DNA from: Flavobacteriaceae bacterium UBA3440
Lineage (GTDB): Bacteria; Bacteroidota; Bacteroidia; Flavobacteriales; Flavobacteriaceae
Length of the DNA stretch: 7,324 nucleotides
Reading direction: 5' to 3'
Assembly: GCA_002378585.1 (NCBI GenBank)
Contig: DFSJ01000150.1
Span: 1 to 7,324, forward strand
Part shown: positions 1 to 6,590 of the stretch, in pieces
Position numbering within the stretch: the first letter of the stretch is position 1
How the letters are laid out: each line of letters starts with the position of its first letter
Made by a program: the position numbers and the translations under genes
Notes under the pieces: model-generated
What the model was told of the DNA's origin: nothing
What the model saw: the letters and a program-made list of their open reading frames with translations, nothing else
The model's database searches: none

Positions 1-330
<330 letters not shown>

Positions 331-347
331 CTATACCAAAATCATTT

Positions 348-392
348 AGGCTTTGAGAACACCCTGTGAATAGGGTGTTCTATGCCTTTTTT
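348..392 (+). terminator. Intrinsic terminator of the GAPDH gene
   Basis: A perfect 10-bp stem, AGAACACCCT (356-365) with AGGGTGTTCT (372-381), closes a 6-nt loop. A flanking 4-bp helix AGGC (348-351) with GCCT (384-387) stacks outside a small internal loop. The hairpin is followed by a T run (387-392). It begins 17 nt after the GAPDH stop. The T run ends only 11 nt before the ATG of the next gene, leaving no room for a separate promoter between the two. Confidence 0.88.
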
Positions 393-403
393 AACCGACG
401 ATT

Positions 404-1255
404 ATGATTTTAATTGCAGACAGCGGGGCGACTAAATCCGATTGGATTGCCTTGGACAAGAATGGAGATAAACTCTTTTTAACCCAAACCTTGGGATTGA
501 GTCCCGAGGTGTTGACTAAAGAAGTGATCCAAGATCGATTGGCCAATAATTTTGAGCTCTCCAAAAATAGCCGCCAAGTAAAACAATTGTTTTTTTATGG
601 AGCTGGTTGTGGAACAGCTAGAATGAAAACCTTTTTAGGAGATATTTTTCAGTCCTTTTTTCCCAATGCCCAGATCAATGTAAAAGAGGATACCTACGCA
701 GCCATTCACGCAACTACCAATTTAGAAGAACAAGCCATTGTTTGTATTTTAGGTACAGGATCTAACTGCAGTTATTACGATGGACATCAGGTATTCCAGA
801 AAGTTGCCTCGTTGGGGTATATCATGATGGATGACGGTAGTGGCAATTATTTTGGTCGCAAACTGATTCGCGATTACTACTTCCACAAAATGCCACAGGA
901 TTTGGGCATACGCTTTGCCAAGGAGTACAACCTAGAAGCGGATAACATCAAGGATAACTTGTATAAACAGCCTAACCCGAATACTTATTTAGCCACATTT
1001 GCCCGTTTTATTGTGGAGAACAAAGAGCATTCGTATTGCAAAGGAGTGATTGAAAAAGGGCTTCAGCAGTTTATCAACAATTACATCATGCAGTTTGAAC
1101 TGGCCACCAAGGTTAAAGTGAATTTTGTGGGCAGTATTGCCTTCTATCTGCAGGATGAACTTAGAGCCGCCCTTGAACGCAATGACCTAAGGGCTGGAGT
1201 AATCGTGCAAAGACCTATTGATGGTCTAGTCGATTTTCATAAAAAAACCATCTAA
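404..1255 (+). CDS. BadF/BadG/BcrA/BcrD-type ATPase, N-acetylglucosamine-kinase-like sugar kinase
   Basis: This is a 283-residue cytosolic protein of the ASKHA (actin/hexokinase/Hsp70) fold, of typical length for Bacteroidota proteins usually annotated as N-acetylglucosamine kinase. Visible motifs are the phosphate-1 loop DSGATKSDW (6-14), a FFYGAGCG block (63-70), the likely catalytic Asp in EDTYAA (Asp96), the phosphate-2 loop LGTGSNC (116-122, very like human NAGK GTGSNC), the MMDDGSG block (142-147) and the adenosine-site-like VGSIA (242-246). The family phosphorylates amino sugars with ATP; some relatives are instead activators of 2-hydroxyacyl-CoA dehydratases, but no partner dehydratase gene is seen here. 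By eye, the GGWGHMMGDEGS sugar-site stretch of NAGK reads ASLGYIMMDDGS (135-146), without the Trp, so the substrate is open. The ATG at 404 is the natural start because motif 1 follows at once; no Shine-Dalgarno is visible. It lies directly behind the GAPDH terminator and ends 4 nt from convergent ridA. Confidence 0.85.
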   Translation: MILIADSGATKSDWIALDKNGDKLFLTQTLGLSPEVLTKEVIQDRLANNFELSKNSRQVKQLFFYGAGCGTARMKTFLGDIFQSFFPNAQINVKEDTYAAIHATTNLEEQAIVCILGTGSNCSYYDGHQVFQKVASLGYIMMDDGSGNYFGRKLIRDYYFHKMPQDLGIRFAKEYNLEADNIKDNLYKQPNPNTYLATFARFIVENKEHSYCKGVIEKGLQQFINNYIMQFELATKVKVNFVGSIAFYLQDELRAALERNDLRAGVIVQRPIDGLVDFHKKTI

Positions 1256-1259
1256 GCGT

Positions 1260-1646
1260 TTAGGCGTCTAAAATCGCAATCGCAGAAATTTCTACGCGCA
1301 CCCCTTTGGGAAGCCCAGCAACAGCCACGGTTTCTCTGGCGGGTGCGCTTTTTTCTGAGATGTATGAGCCATATATTTTATTGACCGCCGCAAAATCAGC
1401 CATATCGGTCAAAAAAATACTCACCTTAACTACGTTTTCCCAATCACCTCCTGCCTGGGACAAAACGGCTGACAAGTTTTTCATCACTTGAGTCGTTTCC
1501 TCTTCAATACTTCCTGTGATCAATTCTCCTGTAGATGGATCTAAGGGAATTTGACCAGAAATAAATAATTGTTGCCCTACTTGAACAGCTTGACTGTATG
1601 GTCCAATAGGAGCAGGGGCATCTGGGGTAAGTATCACTTTTTTCAT
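1260..1646 (-). CDS. ridA: RidA family reactive enamine/imine deaminase
   Basis: This 128-residue cytosolic protein has the full length of the YjgF/YER057c/UK114 family, which forms trimers and hydrolyses reactive enamine/imine intermediates such as 2-aminoacrylate released by PLP enzymes such as threonine/serine dehydratase, protecting other PLP enzymes. Family marks are IGPYSQAV with Tyr17, LFISGQIPLDP with Ser30, an Asn89 near VNKIYGSY, the active-site Arg104 in APARETVAV (equivalent to Arg105 of E. coli RidA) and Glu119 in RVEISAIA. The Cys that follows the catalytic Arg two residues later in E. coli RidA is Thr106 here. Arg104 puts it in the active RidA subgroup rather than the Arg-less Rid groups. 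The ATG lies one nucleotide after the lptD stop codon (TAA-G-ATG), so it is very likely the second gene of an lptD-ridA transcript and translationally coupled. Its stop is 4 nt from the convergent sugar-kinase stop, with no terminator between them. Confidence 0.95.
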   Translation of the reverse strand: MKKVILTPDAPAPIGPYSQAVQVGQQLFISGQIPLDPSTGELITGSIEEETTQVMKNLSAVLSQAGGDWENVVKVSIFLTDMADFAAVNKIYGSYISEKSAPARETVAVAGLPKGVRVEISAIAILDA

Positions 1647-1647
1647 C

Positions 1648-4302
1648 TTATCTCTGGTTTCTTTTTTCCCATTTCAAGTCGCTTAACATGGAGCTTTTGA
1701 TACCAATAAAAAAGTACCATCGCTCATAAGCGCCAAAAGGTGTCCAATCAAAATTAAGTCTAAAATCGTTTAAGTCGCGATCTATTCGGATTTGGGTAAG
1801 GGTAAATCCTTGATTTTTAAAATCATAACCCGAGGAAACGCCCATGCCCCATTTTGGGGTTAATTGAATGTCTCCAGAAAACATTAGGGAGTTGTTTGAA
1901 AATTCACTTTGTCTTTGCTCATTGGCATAGGTGACCGCATAGGCTAAATTAAAATTCCATTCTATATCAGTTGCGTAGACTGGATTTTTGATTTCCGATG
2001 GTTTTTTTGGCTTGTTGTATCCCGTTTCATATGGGTTTGAATTACGCCCGAAAAGCCCGTCAGTTCTGCCTTGCGAAGTTTCTGCATAAAACAAATCCCC
2101 CTGACTTTCCTGAGAATCCTCCGATGAATCTGTTTGTTTTTTATCCTTTTTAAACATGTCGCTATTGATGGAATAACTCAGGTTGGCACTGGCTCTAGTC
2201 AGACGCATCAAAGCTCCGTTTTGTTGGGCTACCAGGGTGTTTATTCTTCTTCCTTGTGCATCGATGTCATAAGGATCTAAATTCCCATTTATATTTAATT
2301 TTAGTTGATTGTCAAACAAACTGGTTCCACCTGTGAACCTAAATGGGTTTAACCTAAGCGAGTCAGCTTGAAAATTATAACTTGAGGATATGGTTAGGTT
2401 TTCGATGATTTTAACTTTGCGCGGCTCTGTGCGGGTACTGTCTTTGGACCTCACTTTTGCTTCAAGGGCATTCTGTAGTGAAAAACCTAGGCTTTGACTG
2501 CTGTTTAACCCTGGAGCCCCATATAAGGTGCCTTCAAAACGAGAATAAGGAACCATGGTCCCGTCCGTGCCTAAATACTCATCGTAGTACTGATCGTAGG
2601 CTGGGGTGTATCCAATACTTGCCGAGGGGCGCATCACGTGTCGCAACGCCTGAATTCGTTTTCCCTCTTTGCGCACAAAAGTTCCGTATAGGGTAGTCCC
2701 AATGCTGGCACTTAAATTGTATTGGCTAAATCGATCAAATCCTTGAAGGGTATCCAAAACAATCCTGTCTTCCACCATACTTCGGGCAAATGTCTGGGTG
2801 ACCCAATTGTCTTCAAAGTTTCCCCCAAGAGATACACTAAAGTGTTTGGCCACTTTGAAATTGGTGTTGAACGGTATGCTGTGTTTCATTCCCATACGGC
2901 TGTCCTCAAACATTTTGGGTGTCAAGAACAAGGAATCGGTTGTTCGAATTCTGTTTTCTCCTCGAACGCTGTACTGGAGATTGATGTTTTGAAAAATACC
3001 TTTTTTTGAGGCACCCCTGGCGACAAATGGATAGATTCGCTCCATGCTGGCTTGCAGGGTAGGGAGGGTAAGGTTGACTTCTTGAGTATTGGTGTTCTGG
3101 TTATGAGACGCCGTTAAACTCATGTTAACAGAAGGATACTCAGGAAAGGTTTTATTGAAGTTAATCGATGAAGAAAGGTTGTTGTTTTGGGTGTTGGGTA
3201 GGTTCATCTGGTTTAACGAATTCCTGAAGTACTGACTGCTCCCCAAGTTTACCGATGCGGAAAACCGGGCTGTTGGATGGGCCTTTCCGTCCTGGCTATG
3301 TGACAATTGCAAGTTATAAATAGTGTTGCGCGCATAGTCACTAAATCCCTTTTGGGAATTGACTAGATTCTCGTACCTGAAATTAAAGTTTCCGTTGTAT
3401 TTGTATTTTTTGGTGTACACGGACTGGGCTCTAAAACCATAACTGCCATTGGAATACAAGTCGCCCGTTAAATTGAGGTCTACATAATCACTGATGGGAA
3501 TATAATATCCGCCATTTTGCAAAAAATAACCCCTTCTAGGGTCGTTGCCAAAGGTAGGCATCATCAATCCAGCTGTGCGTCCTGTGGTGAGTGGGAAGTA
3601 GGCAAATGGTAAGGCCACAGGCGTAGGTACATCTGCAATGTATAGGTTGCTAAAACCAGCGACCATTTTTTTTTGGGGCACAAACTTTGCTCGGTTGATC
3701 TTGATGTAATAATCAGGATCCTCTGGGGTCATCGAGGAAGTGAGTATCACATCCTTGAGAAAAAAGACTGAGTCATTTTCCTTCTTGGTATATTGAGCTT
3801 TGACATTCATGTTTTCAGACCTCATTCCGCCTCCGGCATTTTGTTGGGTTCTAGAATTCCAGATCAAGGCCTTTTGGGTATCGATATTAAATCGGATAGA
3901 GTCTGGTTCCACGGAGTTACTTCCTTGCTTAAAATCAGGGGTTTGCGTTAGTATCCCCTCCTTATTCCTCAGTCGTCCAGCATACACCTCGTTTTTTAAA
4001 TAATCCAGAATGATGACTCCAGACTTTAGTTCCATGTCTTGGTAATAGAGCTCAGCTTGGTTATAGAGGTATATCCGGCTTTCAGACTGCTTTAGAATGA
4101 TAGAGTCTTTAGCTGTATACCTTATTTTTGATAGGATGTTGCTCTTTTTTCCACCGGTTTTTGTCTGGGTAGTATCTTTGGTTACCCCAGGTGGTTGGTC
4201 TGTTATTTTGGAAGAATCAGCGGATAATTCTTGGGCATGCGTGAGGTGGCTCAAGAATAAAAACGCTGCCCCATAAAGAAGACGAAGAAAGTTTGTTTGC
4301 AC
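1648..4302 (-). CDS. lptD: LPS assembly outer membrane protein LptD, Bacteroidota type
   Basis: This 884-residue outer membrane protein is predicted to insert lipopolysaccharide into the outer leaflet together with an LptE-like partner. Residues 1-23 form a signal peptide with a likely cut after THA. Residues 24-55 are a polar Ser/Thr/Lys linker. Residues about 62-220 look like the periplasmic OstA/LptA-like beta-jellyroll (repeated short strands such as SRIYLYNQAELYY and SGVIILDYLKNEVYAG). From about 225 to the end is a large beta-barrel with alternating aromatic/polar strands. The block GRTAGLMMPTFG (241-252) followed by GGYYIPISDYVDLNLTGDLY resembles the LptD barrel start, and the ending SMLSDLKWEKR is typical of Bacteroidota homologues. 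Residues 717-774 are a long charged, low-complexity segment, probably a loop. I see no Cys in the protein. The start codon is GTG: an in-frame TAG lies two codons upstream, and AGGTGA sits 7 nt before the GTG. It is divergent from the amidase gene and followed by ridA after 1 nt. Confidence 0.93.
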   Translation of the reverse strand: MQTNFLRLLYGAAFLFLSHLTHAQELSADSSKITDQPPGVTKDTTQTKTGGKKSNILSKIRYTAKDSIILKQSESRIYLYNQAELYYQDMELKSGVIILDYLKNEVYAGRLRNKEGILTQTPDFKQGSNSVEPDSIRFNIDTQKALIWNSRTQQNAGGGMRSENMNVKAQYTKKENDSVFFLKDVILTSSMTPEDPDYYIKINRAKFVPQKKMVAGFSNLYIADVPTPVALPFAYFPLTTGRTAGLMMPTFGNDPRRGYFLQNGGYYIPISDYVDLNLTGDLYSNGSYGFRAQSVYTKKYKYNGNFNFRYENLVNSQKGFSDYARNTIYNLQLSHSQDGKAHPTARFSASVNLGSSQYFRNSLNQMNLPNTQNNNLSSSINFNKTFPEYPSVNMSLTASHNQNTNTQEVNLTLPTLQASMERIYPFVARGASKKGIFQNINLQYSVRGENRIRTTDSLFLTPKMFEDSRMGMKHSIPFNTNFKVAKHFSVSLGGNFEDNWVTQTFARSMVEDRIVLDTLQGFDRFSQYNLSASIGTTLYGTFVRKEGKRIQALRHVMRPSASIGYTPAYDQYYDEYLGTDGTMVPYSRFEGTLYGAPGLNSSQSLGFSLQNALEAKVRSKDSTRTEPRKVKIIENLTISSSYNFQADSLRLNPFRFTGGTSLFDNQLKLNINGNLDPYDIDAQGRRINTLVAQQNGALMRLTRASANLSYSINSDMFKKDKKQTDSSEDSQESQGDLFYAETSQGRTDGLFGRNSNPYETGYNKPKKPSEIKNPVYATDIEWNFNLAYAVTYANEQRQSEFSNNSLMFSGDIQLTPKWGMGVSSGYDFKNQGFTLTQIRIDRDLNDFRLNFDWTPFGAYERWYFFIGIKSSMLSDLKWEKRNQR

Positions 4303-4322
4303 TGGCTAATCACCTATTTTTG
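4292..4322 (+). promoter_or_regulatory. Predicted Bacteroidota-type promoter for the amidase operon
   Basis: The -7 element TATTTTTG (4315-4322) matches the Bacteroidota consensus TAnnTTTG exactly. A -33-like TTTG (4292-4295) lies upstream with a 19-nt spacer, within the usual range. The -33 sits inside the first codons of lptD, on the opposite strand. Transcription would begin near 4329, leaving a leader of about 80 nt before the amidase ATG. This is a consensus match only; the start site itself is inferred. Confidence 0.55.
4310..4315 (-). promoter_or_regulatory. Shine-Dalgarno supporting the GTG start of lptD
   Basis: The minus strand reads AGGTGA-TTAGCCA-GTG. The hexamer is a perfect complement of the UCACCU found near the 3' end of 16S rRNA, with an ideal 7-nt spacing to the GTG at 4302-4300. 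The in-frame TAG at 4308-4306 excludes any longer start, so site and stop together fix the lptD start. The other genes here show no comparable site, which is usual for Bacteroidota and makes this one stand out. Confidence 0.7.
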
Positions 4323-4327
4323 TGTAT

Positions 4328-4377
4328 CCAAGGGTATTGAATGGCACCAAAATTAAGCATTTTTAAAGAGCCCTTGG
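4328..4377. repeat. Inverted repeat in the lptD/amidase divergent spacer
   Basis: CCAAGGG (4328-4334) and CCCTTGG (4371-4377) are perfect inverted copies separated by 36 nt. Their centres are 43 bp apart, about four helical turns, and the midpoint falls on the minus-strand -7 element. They could be paired operator half-sites, or a hairpin in the amidase leader. A 7-bp inverted pair in a spacer this size can easily arise by chance, so this is only a candidate. Confidence 0.25.
4348..4355 (-). promoter_or_regulatory. Predicted -7 promoter element for lptD-ridA
   Basis: On the minus strand TAATTTTG (4355 down to 4348) matches TAnnTTTG exactly. No TTG-like -33 element is visible 17-23 nt upstream, so an activator may be needed or the match may be chance. 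Predicted transcription would start near 4341, giving a leader of about 40 nt to the GTG. It faces the plus-strand promoter at 4292-4322, so the two leaders would overlap by about a dozen bases. Confidence 0.4.
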
Positions 4378-4407
4378 CCGTTCGTCCACATTAACCGGTA
4401 TGATTGT

Positions 4408-5553
4408 ATGATTTTTTCTCTAAACAAAAAATGGCCCTTGTTTATTTTATGCGCCATAGCCCAATGGACGGTCATGGGGTACTCTGTTGCCGATTTCGTT
4501 AATCCAAAACCAGTTAAACCATTTGTGGTGGTCCTAGATGCGGGACACGGAGGAAATGACCCTGGAAATGTCCACAATGGTTTTCGAGAGAAAGAGATTG
4601 CTTTAAACATCACGCTAAAGGTGGGCGCTCTGTTGGAAAAAAATCCAAATTTTAAAGTGATTTATACCCGAAAATCGGATGTTTTTGTCGATCTGATGCA
4701 GCGGGGAAAAATGGCCAATCAGACGGATGCTGATTTGTTTGTGTCGATCCACTGTGATGCGCATACCTCGTTAGCCTCAGGGGCTAGTACGTTTGTTTTA
4801 GGGCTTCATGCCAATGAGAAGAATTTTAATGTAGCCAAAAAAGAAAACTCTGCGATCTATTTAGAAAAAGACTTTGAGACTAGGTATGCACAGTACAACA
4901 TCAATAGCCCTGAAGCAGTGATCGGTATGACGATTATGCAAGAAGAGTTTTTGGATCAAAGCGTGCTTTTAGCTCAACTGATTCAAAATAATTTTGTTCA
5001 ACGATTGGGAAGGAAAGACAGACAGGTGAAGCAGGCTGGATTTATTGTGCTTCACCAGACTTTTATGCCCAGTGTGCTTGTGGAAACTGGATTTCTGTCA
5101 AATCCCACAGAAGGTGCTTATTTAAACTCTGCTCAAGGTCAGCAGCAGATGAGTCAGGCCATTGCGGATGGAATACTTACCTACCACAAACGCATCTCCG
5201 GTGCTACACAGTCTTTAGTAGTTGCGCCTCCTAAGTCGGCCAATGCGCCCAAGGAGTCAACGAGTACTCCCATCAACACGACAGAAAATGAGGCCGTACT
5301 GTTTGCCGTTCAGTTGGCAGCTTCCAAAAATAATTTAGACTTAACCCCTGCCAATTTCAAGGGATTGAATGGGGTGAAAAAACAAGACTTTGGCCTTTTG
5401 TACAAATATTTTTGGGGACATACTTCATCGTATTCAGAAGTCAAGAAATCTCTAGTTTCTGCTCAGAAGTCGGGTTACCCATCCGCTTTTGTCGTAGCGT
5501 TGAAAAATGGAAAACTTGTCTCTGTTCAAGAGGCGCTTGGAGCGAATAAATAA
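4408..5553 (+). CDS. Periplasmic N-acetylmuramoyl-L-alanine amidase (Amidase_3) with C-terminal SPOR-like domain
   Basis: This 381-residue zinc amidase cuts the bond between N-acetylmuramic acid and the L-Ala of the stem peptide, a step in septal peptidoglycan splitting. Residues 1-28 look like a signal peptide (Lys7-Lys8, hydrophobic 9-25, SVA before Asp29), placing it in the periplasm. The catalytic domain spans about 38-258: DAGHGGNDPG with zinc ligand His47, REK with Glu61, SIHCDAH with His115, and the catalytic Glu226 in LVETGFLSNP. Residues about 132-186 form an inserted helical segment (ANEKNFNVAKKENS then MTIMQEEFLDQS) usual in Bacteroidota homologues and placed like the insert that gates the active site in AmiB/AmiC-type enzymes. 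A Pro/Ser/Thr-rich linker (about 265-293) leads to a divergent SPOR-like domain (about 296-377, FAVQLAAS then SGYPSAFVVALKNGKLVSVQEAL), a fold known to bind denuded septal glycan. The ATG at 408 within 4408 is preferred because it precedes the signal peptide directly; no Shine-Dalgarno is seen. It heads a likely operon with mlaD, 46 nt downstream. Confidence 0.94.
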   Translation: MIFSLNKKWPLFILCAIAQWTVMGYSVADFVNPKPVKPFVVVLDAGHGGNDPGNVHNGFREKEIALNITLKVGALLEKNPNFKVIYTRKSDVFVDLMQRGKMANQTDADLFVSIHCDAHTSLASGASTFVLGLHANEKNFNVAKKENSAIYLEKDFETRYAQYNINSPEAVIGMTIMQEEFLDQSVLLAQLIQNNFVQRLGRKDRQVKQAGFIVLHQTFMPSVLVETGFLSNPTEGAYLNSAQGQQQMSQAIADGILTYHKRISGATQSLVVAPPKSANAPKESTSTPINTTENEAVLFAVQLAASKNNLDLTPANFKGLNGVKKQDFGLLYKYFWGHTSSYSEVKKSLVSAQKSGYPSAFVVALKNGKLVSVQEALGANK

Positions 5554-5574
5554 TCGCTTTTGGTGAATTATTCT

Positions 5575-5582
5575 TAAATTTG
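5575..5582 (+). promoter_or_regulatory. Possible internal -7 promoter element before mlaD
   Basis: TAAATTTG matches TAnnTTTG exactly and lies 17 nt upstream of the mlaD ATG in the 46-nt gap after the amidase stop. The nearest TTTG (5559-5562) leaves only 12 nt, too short for a normal -33 spacing. It could give mlaD and the Fe-S gene extra transcription on top of read-through from the amidase; no terminator is seen in the gap. It would produce a very short leader of about 10 nt. Confidence 0.35.
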
Positions 5583-5599
5583 AAGAAATCCAGAATTTT

Positions 5600-6589
5600 A
5601 TGGCATTTAAATTTTCCAGAGAGCTTAAAACAGGCATTGTAGGAATTGGCGGTATTCTCCTGTTTATCCTCGGGTACAGTTATTTAAAATCCTCCCCATT
5701 ATTTGATAACAGCATGACTTTGTACGCGGTATACGATCATGTTGGAGGGCTTCAATCAGGAACTACGGTAAGCATCAACGGTTTCCAAGTGGGTCAGGTT
5801 AAAGACATCCGTTTTTTGGATGCATCGGGTAAGCTTTTGGTGACCATGTCTGTGGATGGTGGTTTAGCTTTTAGCAATCAATCGCTAGCTGAGTTGTTTG
5901 ATACGGGTATTATTGGTGGTAAAGGTATACAGATATTACCCAAAGTAACTATGCCTTACATTCCGGTACAGTCTGGAGACACACTGCCCACCCAGGTTAA
6001 ACCTGGATTGACCGAATTGTTGCAGCAACAAATCAATCCCTTGCAGCTCAAAGTGGAAAGTATGATTAACAACGCAGATTCTGTGATGTTGGGTATTAAC
6101 CAACTCATGAATCCAGCCACTAGAAATCATCTTCAAGAATCGATCAGCGGATTAAGCTTACTCATTGCTCAACTTAACGAAACTACTTCCTCAATTAATA
6201 CCGTGATGGGAAAACACGGAAAAACTTTAGATAGAGGACTTACGGATTTAGGTGTTTCTGCCAAAAACTTGGCAGCCATAACAGATTCTATTAACCGCCA
6301 AGATCTTGGGGCGACGATCAGACACTTGGGTGACGCACTAGCTCAGATAAATGAAATCCTTGACCAAATGAATCAAGGAAAGGGATCACTTGGTCAATTG
6401 GCACAAAATGAAGATTTGTACCAGCATTTGTCTCAAAGCACTCAAGAATTGGCCCTTTTATTACAAGACATGCGTCTAAACCCCAAACGTTATGTTCATT
6501 TATCTGTTTTTGGAAAAAAACAGAAAGCGTATGAAAAACCCAGCGATGACCCAGCACATCAGGCAACAGACACAATAACAATGAAATAA
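5600..6589 (+). CDS. mlaD: MlaD family protein (MCE domain), inner-membrane-anchored lipid transport component
   Basis: This 329-residue protein belongs to the MCE family, whose hexameric rings sit on an ABC permease (MlaE/MlaF type) and carry phospholipids across the periplasm. A short cytoplasmic start (MAFKFSRELK) is followed by one transmembrane helix at about 11-30. The MCE domain covers about 38-117 (VYDHVGGLQSGTTVSINGFQVGQVKDI, with the typical beta pattern and the FDTGIIGGKGIQI end). From about 130 to 290 the protein is mostly helical and Gln/Asn/Leu-rich, fitting a coiled or helical tube. It ends with NPKRYVHLSVFGKK, a signature widely seen at the end of MlaD-type proteins in Bacteroidota, then a short polar tail. 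No MlaE, MlaF or MlaC gene is in the window, so the ABC partners must be encoded elsewhere or beyond the edge. The stop codon is 1 nt before the next ATG (TAA-T-ATG), indicating co-transcription. Confidence 0.93.
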   Translation: MAFKFSRELKTGIVGIGGILLFILGYSYLKSSPLFDNSMTLYAVYDHVGGLQSGTTVSINGFQVGQVKDIRFLDASGKLLVTMSVDGGLAFSNQSLAELFDTGIIGGKGIQILPKVTMPYIPVQSGDTLPTQVKPGLTELLQQQINPLQLKVESMINNADSVMLGINQLMNPATRNHLQESISGLSLLIAQLNETTSSINTVMGKHGKTLDRGLTDLGVSAKNLAAITDSINRQDLGATIRHLGDALAQINEILDQMNQGKGSLGQLAQNEDLYQHLSQSTQELALLLQDMRLNPKRYVHLSVFGKKQKAYEKPSDDPAHQATDTITMK

Positions 6590-6590
6590 T

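Noticed and set aside
347..355. Promoter-like TAGGCTTTG before the sugar kinase
   Set aside because: It has three bases instead of two between TA and TTTG, no clear -33, and is better explained as part of the terminator stem.
1306..1491. Plus-strand open frame opposite ridA
   Set aside because: It is fully antisense to a well-supported ridA and shows no family features.
2457..2696. Plus-strand open frames inside lptD (also 2722-3009, 2798-2992, 3800-4003)
   Set aside because: They are antisense to a clear 884-residue gene, have no recognisable domains, start signals or gene-like composition, and are expected by chance.
4390..4402. 13-nt direct repeat ATTAACCGGTATG, also at 3-15
   Set aside because: One copy is GAPDH coding sequence and the other is in the amidase leader. 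A 13-mer pair in 7.3 kb is not surprising by chance, and nothing else lies around the copies.
4400..4411. Three-codon upstream ORF (ATG ATT GTA TGA) overlapping the amidase ATG as ATGA
   Set aside because: It could in principle couple translation, but it has no ribosome site and is too short to separate from chance.
4353..4613. Minus-strand open frame across the amidase start
   Set aside because: It overlaps the control region and the conserved DAGHGG coding region antisense, with no recognisable protein features.
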